Positions 31,296 through 38,033 of a stretch of DNA of 38,033 bases are shown piece by piece. The stretch's first letter is position 1, and every line of letters begins with the position of its first letter. Where the stretch lies: assembly GCF_004378255.1 (NCBI RefSeq), contig NZ_SNQG01000009.1, forward strand, positions 1-38,033, in the 5' to 3' direction. This DNA is from Mucilaginibacter phyllosphaerae (GTDB taxonomy: Bacteria; Bacteroidota; Bacteroidia; Sphingobacteriales; Sphingobacteriaceae). The notes under the pieces were generated by a model. It ran no database searches. It saw only the letters and a list, made by a program, of their open reading frames with translations, and had not been told where the DNA came from. Made by a program: the position numbers and the translations under genes.

Positions 31296-32207
31296 TTAAA
31301 ACTCCGGCAATATTCCTTCAATTCCCCAACGTTCTTCTATCCCTAAACCAAACAAGGCAAAATCGTATTTTACGGGGTCGAGCGGATCCAGCTCGCGCAG
31401 GTTTTGGGTTAGATCAACGGCTGTTTGCCAATCGGTTTGCTTTCGGTTGATGAGTTTTAAATGGCGGGCTATGCGGTCCACGTGTAAATCGCAGGGGCAG
31501 ATCAGGTCGGCAGGTTTAAGTTTGTTCCAGATGCCGAAATCAACGCCGTTGTTGTCTTTACGTACCATCCAGCGCAAAAACATATTCAGCCTTTTACAGG
31601 TAGATTTTTGCGATGGCGAAGAAACGTGCTTTTTAGTACGATGCGGAAAATCGGGCAGGGAAAAGAAGTAAGAACGGAAATGGTTTAAAGAGGCTTCTAC
31701 CCCCTCCGCCTCCTGATTAGAGAACTTTTGTTTAACTATTTTAAAATCCTGTTCCCCCTTTAGGGGGTTAGGGGGTATAAACGCATCCTCCAAACTATCA
31801 AAATTCTCGTAATGCCATCTAAAAAAGGATATAAAGTAAAGTGTATCTATATCATTAAACGTGCGGTGCTTAAAATGCAATAACTTCTTCAGATCAGGCT
31901 CTTCATGATTAACGATAAAATCGTAGGGTGCGCCATCCATCAGGCTAATCAATTCCTTACACTTATTGATAATGGTAACCCTTTGCCCCCATGCCAGCGT
32001 GGCCGCCCAAAAACCCATGATCTCGATATCCTGCTTATTGCTGAACAGGTGCGGGATGCTTACCGGGTCATTTGCAATAAACTCCGGCCGGTTGTATTGG
32101 GCTACCTTTTGGTCGAGGAAAGATTTGAGATTTAGCCCCCCAGCCCCCTGAAGGGGGAGTTTGCCCCTCCCGTCCTCTAAAGGGGATGCATTTGAAAATT
32201 CATCCAT
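31296..32207 (-). CDS. TIGR02757 family protein, with repeat-derived insertions
   Basis: The core reads LDQKVAQYNRPEFIANDPVS, FWAATLAWGQRVTIINKC, HFRSYFFSLPDFPHRTKKHV, RLNMFLRWMVRKD and ICPCDLHVDRIARHLKLI, which is the TIGR02757 (DUF2400) family conserved in Bacteroidota; its function is not established, though DNA glycosylase-like helices have been proposed. Two parts do not belong to the family: residues 1-28, rich in Gly, Leu and Pro, and about 30 residues starting IPPNPLKGEQDF. Both coincide exactly with REP-like elements in the DNA (32134-32190 and 31698-31777) that keep the frame open. The ATG at 32207 therefore lies upstream of a repeat that has extended the N-terminus. Confidence 0.82.
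   Translation of the reverse strand: MDEFSNASPLEDGRGKLPLQGAGGLNLKSFLDQKVAQYNRPEFIANDPVSIPHLFSNKQDIEIMGFWAATLAWGQRVTIINKCKELISLMDGAPYDFIVNHEEPDLKKLLHFKHRTFNDIDTLYFISFFRWHYENFDSLEDAFIPPNPLKGEQDFKIVKQKFSNQEAEGVEASLNHFRSYFFSLPDFPHRTKKHVSSPSQKSTCKRLNMFLRWMVRKDNNGVDFGIWNKLKPADLICPCDLHVDRIARHLKLINRKQTDWQTAVDLTQNLRELDPLDPVKYDFALFGLGIEERWGIEGILPEF
31698..31777. repeat. 80-bp REP-like element inserted inside the TIGR02757 gene
   Basis: The element opens with taccccct and closes with agggggta, a perfect 8-bp inverted pair, and contains the self-complementary core ttccccctttaggggg. It is translated in frame as the foreign segment starting near IPPNPLKGEQ of the TIGR02757 protein. Related strings recur at 32134 and 32221. 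Confidence 0.65.
32134..32190. repeat. Second REP-like element, forming the N-terminal extension of the TIGR02757 protein
   Basis: Strings agccccctgaagggggagt and cctctaaaggggatgc form two short palindromes of the same C-tract / G-tract type as the copy at 31698. In the minus strand they are read as SPLEDGRGKLPLQGAGG at the start of the TIGR02757 protein, a peptide that looks repeat-derived. Confidence 0.6.
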
Positions 32208-32220
32208 AATAAGAACTTTT

Positions 32221-32250
32221 ATTCCCTCTTCAGGGGGTTAGGGGCTTTAA
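32221..32250. repeat. Third REP-like fragment, overlapping the end of the cystathionine gamma-synthase gene
   Basis: The string attccctcttcagggggtta plus ggggctttaa repeats the core of the element at 31752-31775. It fills the 39-base gap between the two minus-strand genes and its last bases supply the stop codon region of the PLP enzyme gene. Confidence 0.55.
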
Positions 32251-33386
32251 GCTAACGCCTGTTTCAAATCTTCTAACAGATCCTCTATATCCTCTACCCC
32301 TACGCTTAGGCGTAACAGGTTATCTACCACGCCGGCTTTATCGCGCTCGGCTTTAGGGATGCTGCCATGTGTCATGCTCACCGGGTGATTGATCAATGAT
32401 TCTACACCGCCTAATGATTCTGCCAGGGCAAAAACTTTAAATGATGATGCAATGCGGAAGGTTTCCTGTAGGTCGGCATCTTTTAATACAATGGAAATCA
32501 TACCGCCAAAATCGCGCATTTGCTTTTTGGCGATATCATAATTTTTAGAGTCGGGGAAACCAGGCCAGTAAATTTTCTCTATACGCGGGTGGTCTTTTAA
32601 AAATTCGGCAACCTGGCGGCCGTTTTCGCAATGCGCTTTCATGCGCAGATGCAGGGTTTTTATCCCACGTAATACTAAAAAGCTATCCATAGGGCCGGGT
32701 GTAGCACCGCAAGCATTGTAGATAAACCAAAGCTTTTTGTATAGCTCTTCATCGTTCAGCATCAAGGCCCCCATTACCACATCGCTGTGGCCACCAATGT
32801 ATTTGGTAACCGAGTGCATTACCACATCGGCACCCAGATCGATAGGGTTTTGCAGGTACGGCGATGCAAAGGTGTTATCTACCGCAAACAGCAGGTTTTT
32901 AGCTTTGGTGATTTTACCTACCGCCTCAATATCCACTACCTGCATGGTTGGGTTGGTTGGGGTTTCTATCCAAACCAACTTGGTTTTATCATTCACATAT
33001 TCGTTGATGATATCGGGATTCGACAAATCAAGAAAATGGAATTTGATGCCATAGTTAGCATAGATCTTGGTAAAGATTCGGTATGAACCACCATACAGGT
33101 CGTTACCGGTAATTACCTCGTCGCCCGGCGCCAGTAACTTCATTACAGCATCGGTTGCTCCCATTCCGCTCGAAAATGCCAGTCCAAACTTAGCATTTTC
33201 CAAAGCTGCCAAACAATCCTCCAGTGCCTTGCGTGTTGGGTTGGTACCACGCGAGTACTCATATCCCTTATTATCGCCCGGCGATTTTTGCCAGTAGGTT
33301 GATGTTTGGTATATCGGCGTCATGATAGCGCCGGTAGTTGGGTCGGGCTCCTGCCCTGCATGTATTGCTTTTGTTCCGAATTTCAT
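32247..33386 (-). CDS. Cystathionine gamma-synthase / gamma-lyase family PLP enzyme
   Basis: This 379-residue enzyme of the trans-sulfuration group (Cys/Met metabolism PLP family) uses pyridoxal phosphate bound to Lys195 in HSVTKYIGGHSDV. Other family marks are YEYSRGTNPTRKALE at 43-57, FSSGMGATDAV at 71-81, VWIETPTNPT at 138-147 and AESLGGVESLINHPVSMTH near the C-terminus. It would make cystathionine from an activated homoserine and cysteine, or split cystathionine; sequence alone does not separate the two. Length is normal and no frame damage is seen. The start lies five bases from the left inverted repeat of the four-helix-bundle unit, which may have replaced its upstream region. Confidence 0.93.
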   Translation of the reverse strand: MKFGTKAIHAGQEPDPTTGAIMTPIYQTSTYWQKSPGDNKGYEYSRGTNPTRKALEDCLAALENAKFGLAFSSGMGATDAVMKLLAPGDEVITGNDLYGGSYRIFTKIYANYGIKFHFLDLSNPDIINEYVNDKTKLVWIETPTNPTMQVVDIEAVGKITKAKNLLFAVDNTFASPYLQNPIDLGADVVMHSVTKYIGGHSDVVMGALMLNDEELYKKLWFIYNACGATPGPMDSFLVLRGIKTLHLRMKAHCENGRQVAEFLKDHPRIEKIYWPGFPDSKNYDIAKKQMRDFGGMISIVLKDADLQETFRIASSFKVFALAESLGGVESLINHPVSMTHGSIPKAERDKAGVVDNLLRLSVGVEDIEDLLEDLKQALA

Positions 33387-33391
33387 GTTTG

Positions 33392-33425
33392 GTGAGTGGT
33401 TGATTGGGTTAAGTGGTGAGTGGTT
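33392..33425 (+). repeat. Left arm of a 34-bp perfect inverted repeat
   Basis: The arm begins gtgagtggttgattgggtta and is matched without error, as its reverse complement, by 33895-33928. The two arms bracket the four-helix-bundle gene and fit the gap between the PLP enzyme start and the proS stop almost exactly. A degenerate similar string lies just inside, at about 33452-33487. Confidence 0.9.
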
Positions 33426-33476
33426 ATCTATCTATAAATGATCGAAAATTTCAACCATTCACTAATCAAGTACACA

Positions 33477-33845
33477 CTATTCACTCAATTTTTTACTTTT
33501 TAGGTATTGAATATATCCATTTATTAATTTCAAACAGCTTTCATACTCTGGTTGAAATGATTGTAAAACTTCTTCTGTGATAATATTTTCGTCTAAGGCT
33601 ATAATCAAATGATCAAGCGTTTCTGTTAAGGAGCCCCTTGCCATGATACAAAATCTGATGTTATCCTGATAGTGAAAACGGCCATGACCTTCTGCTAAAT
33701 TATTCCCTATAGAACGGGAAGAACGTATGATTTGGTCTGTTAACCTAAATTTTTCATTAGCAGGAAAACCCCGCGCAAGATCAGAAATTAATTTTCTGAT
33801 CTTGCGCGATTGCTTCCAGGTTTCTAATTCAGTAAAAGAAGCCAT
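33477..33845 (-). CDS. Four-helix-bundle protein (S23 / Avd-like, TIGR02436)
   Basis: The sequence MASFTELETWKQSRKIRKLI, then FRLTDQIIRSSRSIGNNLAE and GHGRFHYQDNIRFCIMARGS, is the hallmark of the small four-helix-bundle family first seen as proteins of 23S rRNA intervening sequences and related to the Avd protein of diversity-generating retroelements. I placed the start at the ATG at 33845, which gives the family's usual beginning; an ATG 13 codons upstream (33884) is also in frame. The positively charged bundle is thought to bind nucleic acid. The gene is bracketed by perfect 34-bp inverted repeats, so it may be part of a mobile or formerly mobile unit. Confidence 0.88.
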   Translation of the reverse strand: MASFTELETWKQSRKIRKLISDLARGFPANEKFRLTDQIIRSSRSIGNNLAEGHGRFHYQDNIRFCIMARGSLTETLDHLIIALDENIITEEVLQSFQPEYESCLKLINGYIQYLKSKKLSE

Positions 33846-33894
33846 ATTGTTAATAATATGTATCAATTTGTTTACGATGTGCAAGTGCAGCTAA

Positions 33895-33928
33895 AACCAC
33901 TCACCACTTAACCCAATCAACCACTCAC
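33895..33928 (-). repeat. Right arm of the 34-bp perfect inverted repeat
   Basis: The arm is the exact reverse complement of 33392-33425 and ends six bases before the proS stop. Pairing of the arms in RNA would put the whole four-helix-bundle gene in the loop of a long hairpin, the same arrangement as rRNA intervening sequences. Confidence 0.9.
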
Positions 33929-33933
33929 TAAAA

Positions 33934-35406
33934 TTAATACGCTCTGGCAAACAACACCCGTTGTGTAGACGGTTTTCCCGTTAGAATACATTTGCCTTCT
34001 TCCTGTTTATTATTCAAAGGTATGCAACGGATTGTTGCCTTAGTTTCATCTTTTATTTTTTGTTCGGTTTCAGATGTACCATCCCAATGTGCTGAAAGAA
34101 AACCCGGCTGCTCATCCAACATCCGTTTAAATTCTTCGTAGGTATCTACCTCGGTAGTGTTTTCGGTACGGAAATCTGATGCTTTCTTGTAGATGTTCGC
34201 TTGTATCTCTTCTAACAATGCCTCAATATGTGCTGCAAGGCCCTCCTGGTTAACAGTTTCCTTGGTTTTGGTATCGCGGCGGGCCAACTCAACTGTTCCG
34301 TTCTGCATATCGCGGCTGCCTATGGCAACACGCAAAGGCACACCTTTTAATTCGTATTCGGCAAACTTAGCACCCGGGCGGTGGGTATCGCGTTTATCAA
34401 ATTTAACAGTGATATCTTTTGCACGCAATTCTTTTGTTAGGCCGTTTACAAACGTGGTAATGTTGTCCAGTTCTTCATCATGCTTGTAAATGGGCACAAC
34501 CACAACCTGTATAGGGGCAAGCTTTGGGGGCAATACCAGGCCGGCATCATCAGAGTGGGCCATAATCAATGCACCAATTAAGCGGGTTGATACCCCCCAG
34601 GAGGTTGCCCAAACAAAATCCTGTTTGTTATCTTTTGTGGTGAATTTAACATCAAAAGCCTTGGCAAAATTTTGCCCCAAAAAGTGCGATGTACCTGCCT
34701 GCAGGGCCTTACCATCCTGCATTAAAGCTTCAATACAGTAGGTATCCAGGGCGCCTGCAAAGCGTTCATTAGCGGTTTTGCGGCCTTTTACTACCGGCAG
34801 TGCCATCCAGTTCTCGGCAAAATCGGCATAAACCTCCAGCATCTGTTCGGTTTCTGCTACAGCTTCTTCTGATGTGGCGTGGGCGGTATGGCCTTCCTGC
34901 CATAAAAATTCGCTGGTACGTAAAAATAAACGGGTGCGCATTTCCCAGCGCATAACGTTGGCCCACTGATTTACCAAAATAGGCAGATCGCGGTAACTTT
35001 GGATCCATCCACGGTAGGTATTCCAGATGATGGTTTCTGATGTTGGGCGGATAATCAGCTCTTCTTCTAATTTTGCCTCGTCATCTACAATAATATTACC
35101 ATCTCCATCGTTTTTTAGGCGATAATGTGTCACAACGGCACATTCTTTAGCGAAGCCCTCTACATGGCTGGCTTCTTTTGAGAAAAAAGATTTTGGTATG
35201 AGCAGCGGGAAATAGGCATTTTGGTGCCCCGTTTCTTTAAACATTTTGTCGAGCACTGCCTGTATTTTTTCCCATATAGAATAGCCGTACGGCTTAATGA
35301 TCATACATCCTCTCACGGGCGAATATTCGGCCATGTCAGATTTAATTATTAAGTCGTTAAACCATTGCGAGTAATCTTCGTCTTTACTGATAACACCTTT
35401 GCTCAT
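33934..35406 (-). CDS. proS: Prolyl-tRNA synthetase, short (eukaryote/archaeal-like) form
   Basis: ProS charges tRNA-Pro with proline. This 490-residue protein is the short form without the bacterial editing insertion: SPVRGCMIIKPYGYSIWEKI near the N-terminus, class II motif 2 region NQWANVMRWEMRTRLFLRTS, motif 3 region with GVSTRLIGALIMAHSDD, an anticodon-binding domain starting at LAPIQVVVVPIYKHDEE and a C-terminal domain with CIPLNNKQEEGKCILTGKPS. The active-site segments are intact. It is divergent from the Gly/Tyr-rich lipoprotein gene, 106 bases between starts. It is a core housekeeping gene; the inverted repeat arm begins just after its stop. Confidence 0.97.
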   Translation of the reverse strand: MSKGVISKDEDYSQWFNDLIIKSDMAEYSPVRGCMIIKPYGYSIWEKIQAVLDKMFKETGHQNAYFPLLIPKSFFSKEASHVEGFAKECAVVTHYRLKNDGDGNIIVDDEAKLEEELIIRPTSETIIWNTYRGWIQSYRDLPILVNQWANVMRWEMRTRLFLRTSEFLWQEGHTAHATSEEAVAETEQMLEVYADFAENWMALPVVKGRKTANERFAGALDTYCIEALMQDGKALQAGTSHFLGQNFAKAFDVKFTTKDNKQDFVWATSWGVSTRLIGALIMAHSDDAGLVLPPKLAPIQVVVVPIYKHDEELDNITTFVNGLTKELRAKDITVKFDKRDTHRPGAKFAEYELKGVPLRVAIGSRDMQNGTVELARRDTKTKETVNQEGLAAHIEALLEEIQANIYKKASDFRTENTTEVDTYEEFKRMLDEQPGFLSAHWDGTSETEQKIKDETKATIRCIPLNNKQEEGKCILTGKPSTQRVLFARAY

Positions 35407-35512
35407 ATTTTGATTATTGGAATGAAATTTGACTTTAATTTTAACATTTAGCAGGTGCCAAATTTATAAATTTATACGTTTATTTGAACTCGAACTTTTA
35501 CACCCCACAAAA

Positions 35513-36352
35513 ATGAAAAGGAACCTACTCCTCGGAATAACTTTTATCGGCGCCATAGCGCTGAGTTCCTGCTCTGTTAACAAAACAGCATCTAACTCAC
35601 AAAATAACGACGACGTGTACTTTTCGCGCGCGAAAGCGGCAGAAGAGCCTGAATATGTTACCAGAAATAACCAGTACGATCAAGACGGTGCAGACCAGTA
35701 CAGCGATGAAGACGACTATTTTTATTACGACGATTATGCATCGCGCATAAACCGTTTTAGCTATTATTCTCCGTTTGGATATTATGATAACTTATACTCG
35801 CCATACGGTTATGGTGGTTACGGCAACGGATGGAATGTTGGTTTAGGCTTTGGCTATGGTGGTTACGGCTATGGTGGCTGGGGTGGTTACGGTGGCTTTG
35901 GTTTAGGCTGGGGCGGTGGTTACGGCTGGGGCTCGCCATGGGGCTACTCTCCTTTTGGGTATGGTGGCTTTTACTCACCATATTCGTTCTGGGGCGGCGG
36001 TTACGGCTACGGCTGGGGTGGCGGCTACTGGGGCGGTTATTCTGCATTCCGCAGCAATCCGCGCCCTTACAGGGGGAACGGCAGCAATACCTCTTTTGCC
36101 AACCGTGGGCGCACAGCCTATGGCGGCAACAATAACGGTATAGGTTATATACCTAACAGGGCCACACGTGGTGTAAGTAACGGGGGCAACGGCAGGCCGG
36201 TTTATGGCGATACGCGTGCTACACGTGGTGTACGTACCGACAGGCCTACTTACCAACCGAGTGTAGAACGCTCTGCACCATCATCATTTGGTGGCGGCGG
36301 CGGTGGCAGAAGCAGCGGTGGTGGTGGCGGCGGCAGGCCCGTAAGAAACTAA
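35513..36352 (+). CDS. Glycine/tyrosine-rich lipoprotein
   Basis: The ATG at 35513 gives MKRNLLLGITFIGAIALSSC, a lipoprotein signal with Cys20; the longer frame from 35429 lacks such logic and is rejected. After a short acidic stretch (YSDEDDYFYYDDYAS) the protein is a low-complexity, Gly/Tyr/Trp-rich region of repeated GYGGYG and GWGGGYG units (about residues 95-185), then an Arg/Asn/Gly-rich tail with repeated ATRGV units and poly-Gly. Such lipoproteins are common next to proS in this group, but their role is unknown. Surface exposure is likely. Many open frames on other strands in this region are products of the repeat and not genes. Confidence 0.8.
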   Translation: MKRNLLLGITFIGAIALSSCSVNKTASNSQNNDDVYFSRAKAAEEPEYVTRNNQYDQDGADQYSDEDDYFYYDDYASRINRFSYYSPFGYYDNLYSPYGYGGYGNGWNVGLGFGYGGYGYGGWGGYGGFGLGWGGGYGWGSPWGYSPFGYGGFYSPYSFWGGGYGYGWGGGYWGGYSAFRSNPRPYRGNGSNTSFANRGRTAYGGNNNGIGYIPNRATRGVSNGGNGRPVYGDTRATRGVRTDRPTYQPSVERSAPSSFGGGGGGRSSGGGGGGRPVRN

Positions 36353-36377
36353 TTATAACATCAACCTAACAAATTTT

Positions 36378-37862
36378 ATGAAACTCAAATATTTACTAAG
36401 TGTAATTGCTATAGTAGCACTTACCCAAAATAGTTTTGCACAATACTCGCAGGATGCCATCCGCTTCTCGCAAACCACTACCGGGTCAACATCCCGCATA
36501 AAAGCGGTTGGTAATGCAGGTACCGCTATTGGCGGCGACTTAAGCAACGTTACCGGCAACCCTGCAGGCCTGGGCTTTTTTACCAGTTCGGAGTTTAGCA
36601 TCACGCCAGAATTTAACGGGGCTAAAACAAATTCAACTTATTTTGGCCAGTCAAATTCAGCCAACAGCAATAAAGTTAATTTAAATAACGCGGCCGTTGT
36701 TATATACAACCAATTAAGTAAACCACGCGGGGCAGATAAAAGCAAAGGCTGGTTAAGTGTTAACTATGGTGTAGCTTATAGCCGTAACAGTAATTTTAAT
36801 CAAAACATCCGTTATAGCGGTACAAATGGTTCTAATTCTATAAACAGTTTCTTTGCATCTCAAGGTAACCAGTATGGCATAGGTTCGGGCTCGTTGGCCG
36901 GTTGGGCTTATGATCAAAACCTGATAGATGCTTATAACCTGAATACCACGCCGCCATCATCAGAATACAGGGCTAACAATGTAGGCTCTACCGCTCAGGA
37001 AGCTATTATTAATCGTACCGGTGGCCAATCTGCTGTAGATTTTTCTATCGGTGGTAACTACAGCAATAAACTTTATTTAGGGTTAGCGCTTAGTTTTACC
37101 GATCTGCGCTACAACTCATACAGTACTTTTTATGAAGATGGCGCCTTATCTGTTTTAGAAGGCGGCATCCCTGCAAACCGCGACTTTACCTCTGCATACT
37201 CGCAAAACCAACTTACGCAGGGTACCGGCTTTAGCGCCAGGCTGGGTGTAATTTACAAACCTACCGAGGCAGTACGCTTAGGTGCGGTATTTACCTCGCC
37301 TACCTTTTATAATATAGATGATATTTATTATGAAGGCCTTGCATCTAAAGTGGGCAATAACAACCAAATTCAAAATACATCTGATGATTATCAGCTAAAC
37401 TATAACATGCGTACGCCGTTAAAACTGGCTGGGGGTGCATCGGTATTTATCAAAAGCTTTGGCTTTATTACCGGTGATGTAGAATATGTTGATTACAGCA
37501 AAACCCGCATCAGCAGCGGCAACAATTACGATGCAGACCTGCTGGATAACCCGGATATTAAAAGCCTTTACAAATCTGCCATTAACGCGCATATCGGTGC
37601 TGAGGCACGTATCAGCAGCTTCTTTTTACTACGTGGCGGTTATGGCATACAGGGCGATGCCCGTAAAGATAACGGCAGCGATATTAAAACCGTTAGCGGT
37701 GGTGTAGGCCTGCGTTTTGGCGCCTATTATGTTGATGCTACTTACGCGCACTCATCAGGCACACAAAATGTATTCCCGTATGATATTGGCAATAACAACC
37801 CTGCTGCCATGCTAAAAAACACTAATAACAACGGTTACTTAACTTTGGGATACCGTTTTTAA
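36378..37862 (+). CDS. Outer-membrane beta-barrel protein, OmpP1/FadL type
   Basis: The start MKLKYLLSVIAIVALTQNSF with AQ following is a Sec signal peptide cut after residue 21. Next, DAIRFSQTTTGSTSRIKAVG, then GTAIGGDLSNVTGNPAGLGF is the N-terminal signature of Bacteroidota OmpP1/FadL-like transporters. The rest alternates beta strands with Asn/Gly/Tyr-rich turns (IGGNYSNKLYLGLALSF, GFSARLGVIYKPTEAVRLGA, GGVGLRFGAYYVDATYAHSS) and ends in an aromatic residue (LTLGYRF), as required for barrel assembly. The 494-residue length is normal. The substrate is unknown, possibly hydrophobic compounds. A hairpin terminator follows at 37922. Confidence 0.82.
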   Translation: MKLKYLLSVIAIVALTQNSFAQYSQDAIRFSQTTTGSTSRIKAVGNAGTAIGGDLSNVTGNPAGLGFFTSSEFSITPEFNGAKTNSTYFGQSNSANSNKVNLNNAAVVIYNQLSKPRGADKSKGWLSVNYGVAYSRNSNFNQNIRYSGTNGSNSINSFFASQGNQYGIGSGSLAGWAYDQNLIDAYNLNTTPPSSEYRANNVGSTAQEAIINRTGGQSAVDFSIGGNYSNKLYLGLALSFTDLRYNSYSTFYEDGALSVLEGGIPANRDFTSAYSQNQLTQGTGFSARLGVIYKPTEAVRLGAVFTSPTFYNIDDIYYEGLASKVGNNNQIQNTSDDYQLNYNMRTPLKLAGGASVFIKSFGFITGDVEYVDYSKTRISSGNNYDADLLDNPDIKSLYKSAINAHIGAEARISSFFLLRGGYGIQGDARKDNGSDIKTVSGGVGLRFGAYYVDATYAHSSGTQNVFPYDIGNNNPAAMLKNTNNNGYLTLGYRF

Positions 37863-37921
37863 TTAGATTTGAGATATTAGACGTGAGATTTGAGACAAAA
37901 TCTCAGTTATAAAAAAAGAGG

Positions 37922-37955
37922 CCGTCTCATAAGCAATTATGAGGCGGTTTTTTTT
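37922..37955 (+). terminator. Intrinsic terminator behind the OmpP1-like gene
   Basis: The stem ccgtctcataa pairs with ttatgaggcgg (one G-T wobble) around a four-base loop and is followed by eight T residues. A matching A run precedes it, so it could also act on the minus strand. It lies 60 bases behind the stop codon. The remaining ~80 bases to the window edge contain nothing I can identify. Confidence 0.9.
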
Positions 37956-38033
37956 ATTAATATGTTTTTATTGGTTTATTAGAGAACGCAGCCCTATTGT
38001 ACAGAAAAGTAGTTTCTGATCGGTGCTAAGAGC

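Noticed and set aside
35429..35512. 28-codon upstream extension of the Gly/Tyr-rich lipoprotein
   Set aside because: It would bury the lipoprotein signal peptide; the internal ATG at 35513 gives a canonical signal with a lipobox Cys.
35757..36256. Several long open frames on both strands inside the Gly/Tyr-rich lipoprotein gene
   Set aside because: They are by-products of the GGN-rich repeat; their translations are low-complexity and lack any start context or family resemblance, while the plus-strand frame has a lipoprotein signal.
37863..37910. Repeated gatttgaga / gagatttgaga strings behind the OmpP1-like gene
   Set aside because: They look like a simple local repetition upstream of the terminator; no matching copy elsewhere in the window supports a dispersed repeat.
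1..38033. CRISPR arrays, tRNA or rRNA genes
   Set aside because: No regularly spaced direct repeats with unique spacers and no tRNA- or rRNA-like stretches were seen on either strand; the island uses a protein gene end, not a tRNA, as its border.

Overview
The window looks like a Bacteroidota chromosome, most likely Sphingobacteriaceae (Mucilaginibacter/Pedobacter type). This rests on gene content: a TIGR02757 protein, a short-form ProS, DUF4394 and SCKKD-type lipoproteins, a FecI-like sigma fragment, a four-helix-bundle (S23-like) gene, REP-like palindromes known from this group, and the absence of clear Shine-Dalgarno sequences. It has two halves that meet at the 3' end of mnmE near 24.6 kb.

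Left half (1 to about 24.6 kb) is a defence island, almost all on the minus strand. Read in the direction of transcription from mnmE, it holds: a two-HTH zinc-finger protein plus a tyrosine recombinase (22.5-24.3 kb); a Hachiman system, hamA-hamB (18.3-22.2 kb); a fragment of an ECF sigma factor; a RADAR system, rdrA-rdrB, with a third overlapping HNH gene (12.5-17.9 kb); a plus-strand gene with a HEPN-like R-x5-H motif and, divergent from it, an ApeA-like HEPN protein (10.3-12.5 kb); a tightly packed operon PIN nuclease - HerA ATPase - NurA nuclease - DNA methyltransferase (4.4-10.2 kb) with a small orphan gene behind it; a plus-strand HTH protein of a type seen on mobile elements; and a Fic - hsdM - hsdS type I restriction-modification segment that runs off the left edge. 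The mnmE end at this junction encodes the conserved C-terminal CIGK, the same kind of site used by SGI1-family islands in Enterobacteria, so it is the likely attachment site. Next to it lie TTTAGT repeats spaced exactly 10 bp apart.

Right half (24.6-38 kb) is mainly core genome: mnmE, a nucleoid-associated protein, a duplicated DUF4394 lipoprotein, a DUF5655-like protein, a TIGR02757 protein, a cystathionine gamma-synthase, proS, a Gly/Tyr-rich lipoprotein and an outer-membrane beta-barrel of OmpP1/FadL type. Into it are set a strikingly AT-rich two-gene cassette (soluble protein plus four-helix membrane protein, 26.2-27.6 kb) overlapping the nucleoid gene by 4 bp, several short REP-like elements (one inside a reading frame), and a four-helix-bundle gene bracketed by perfect 34-bp inverted repeats.

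The strongest candidates for something undescribed are the PIN-HerA-NurA-methyltransferase operon, the HNH gene coupled to RADAR, and the AT-rich two-gene cassette. All function assignments come from reading motifs by eye; no database search was run.
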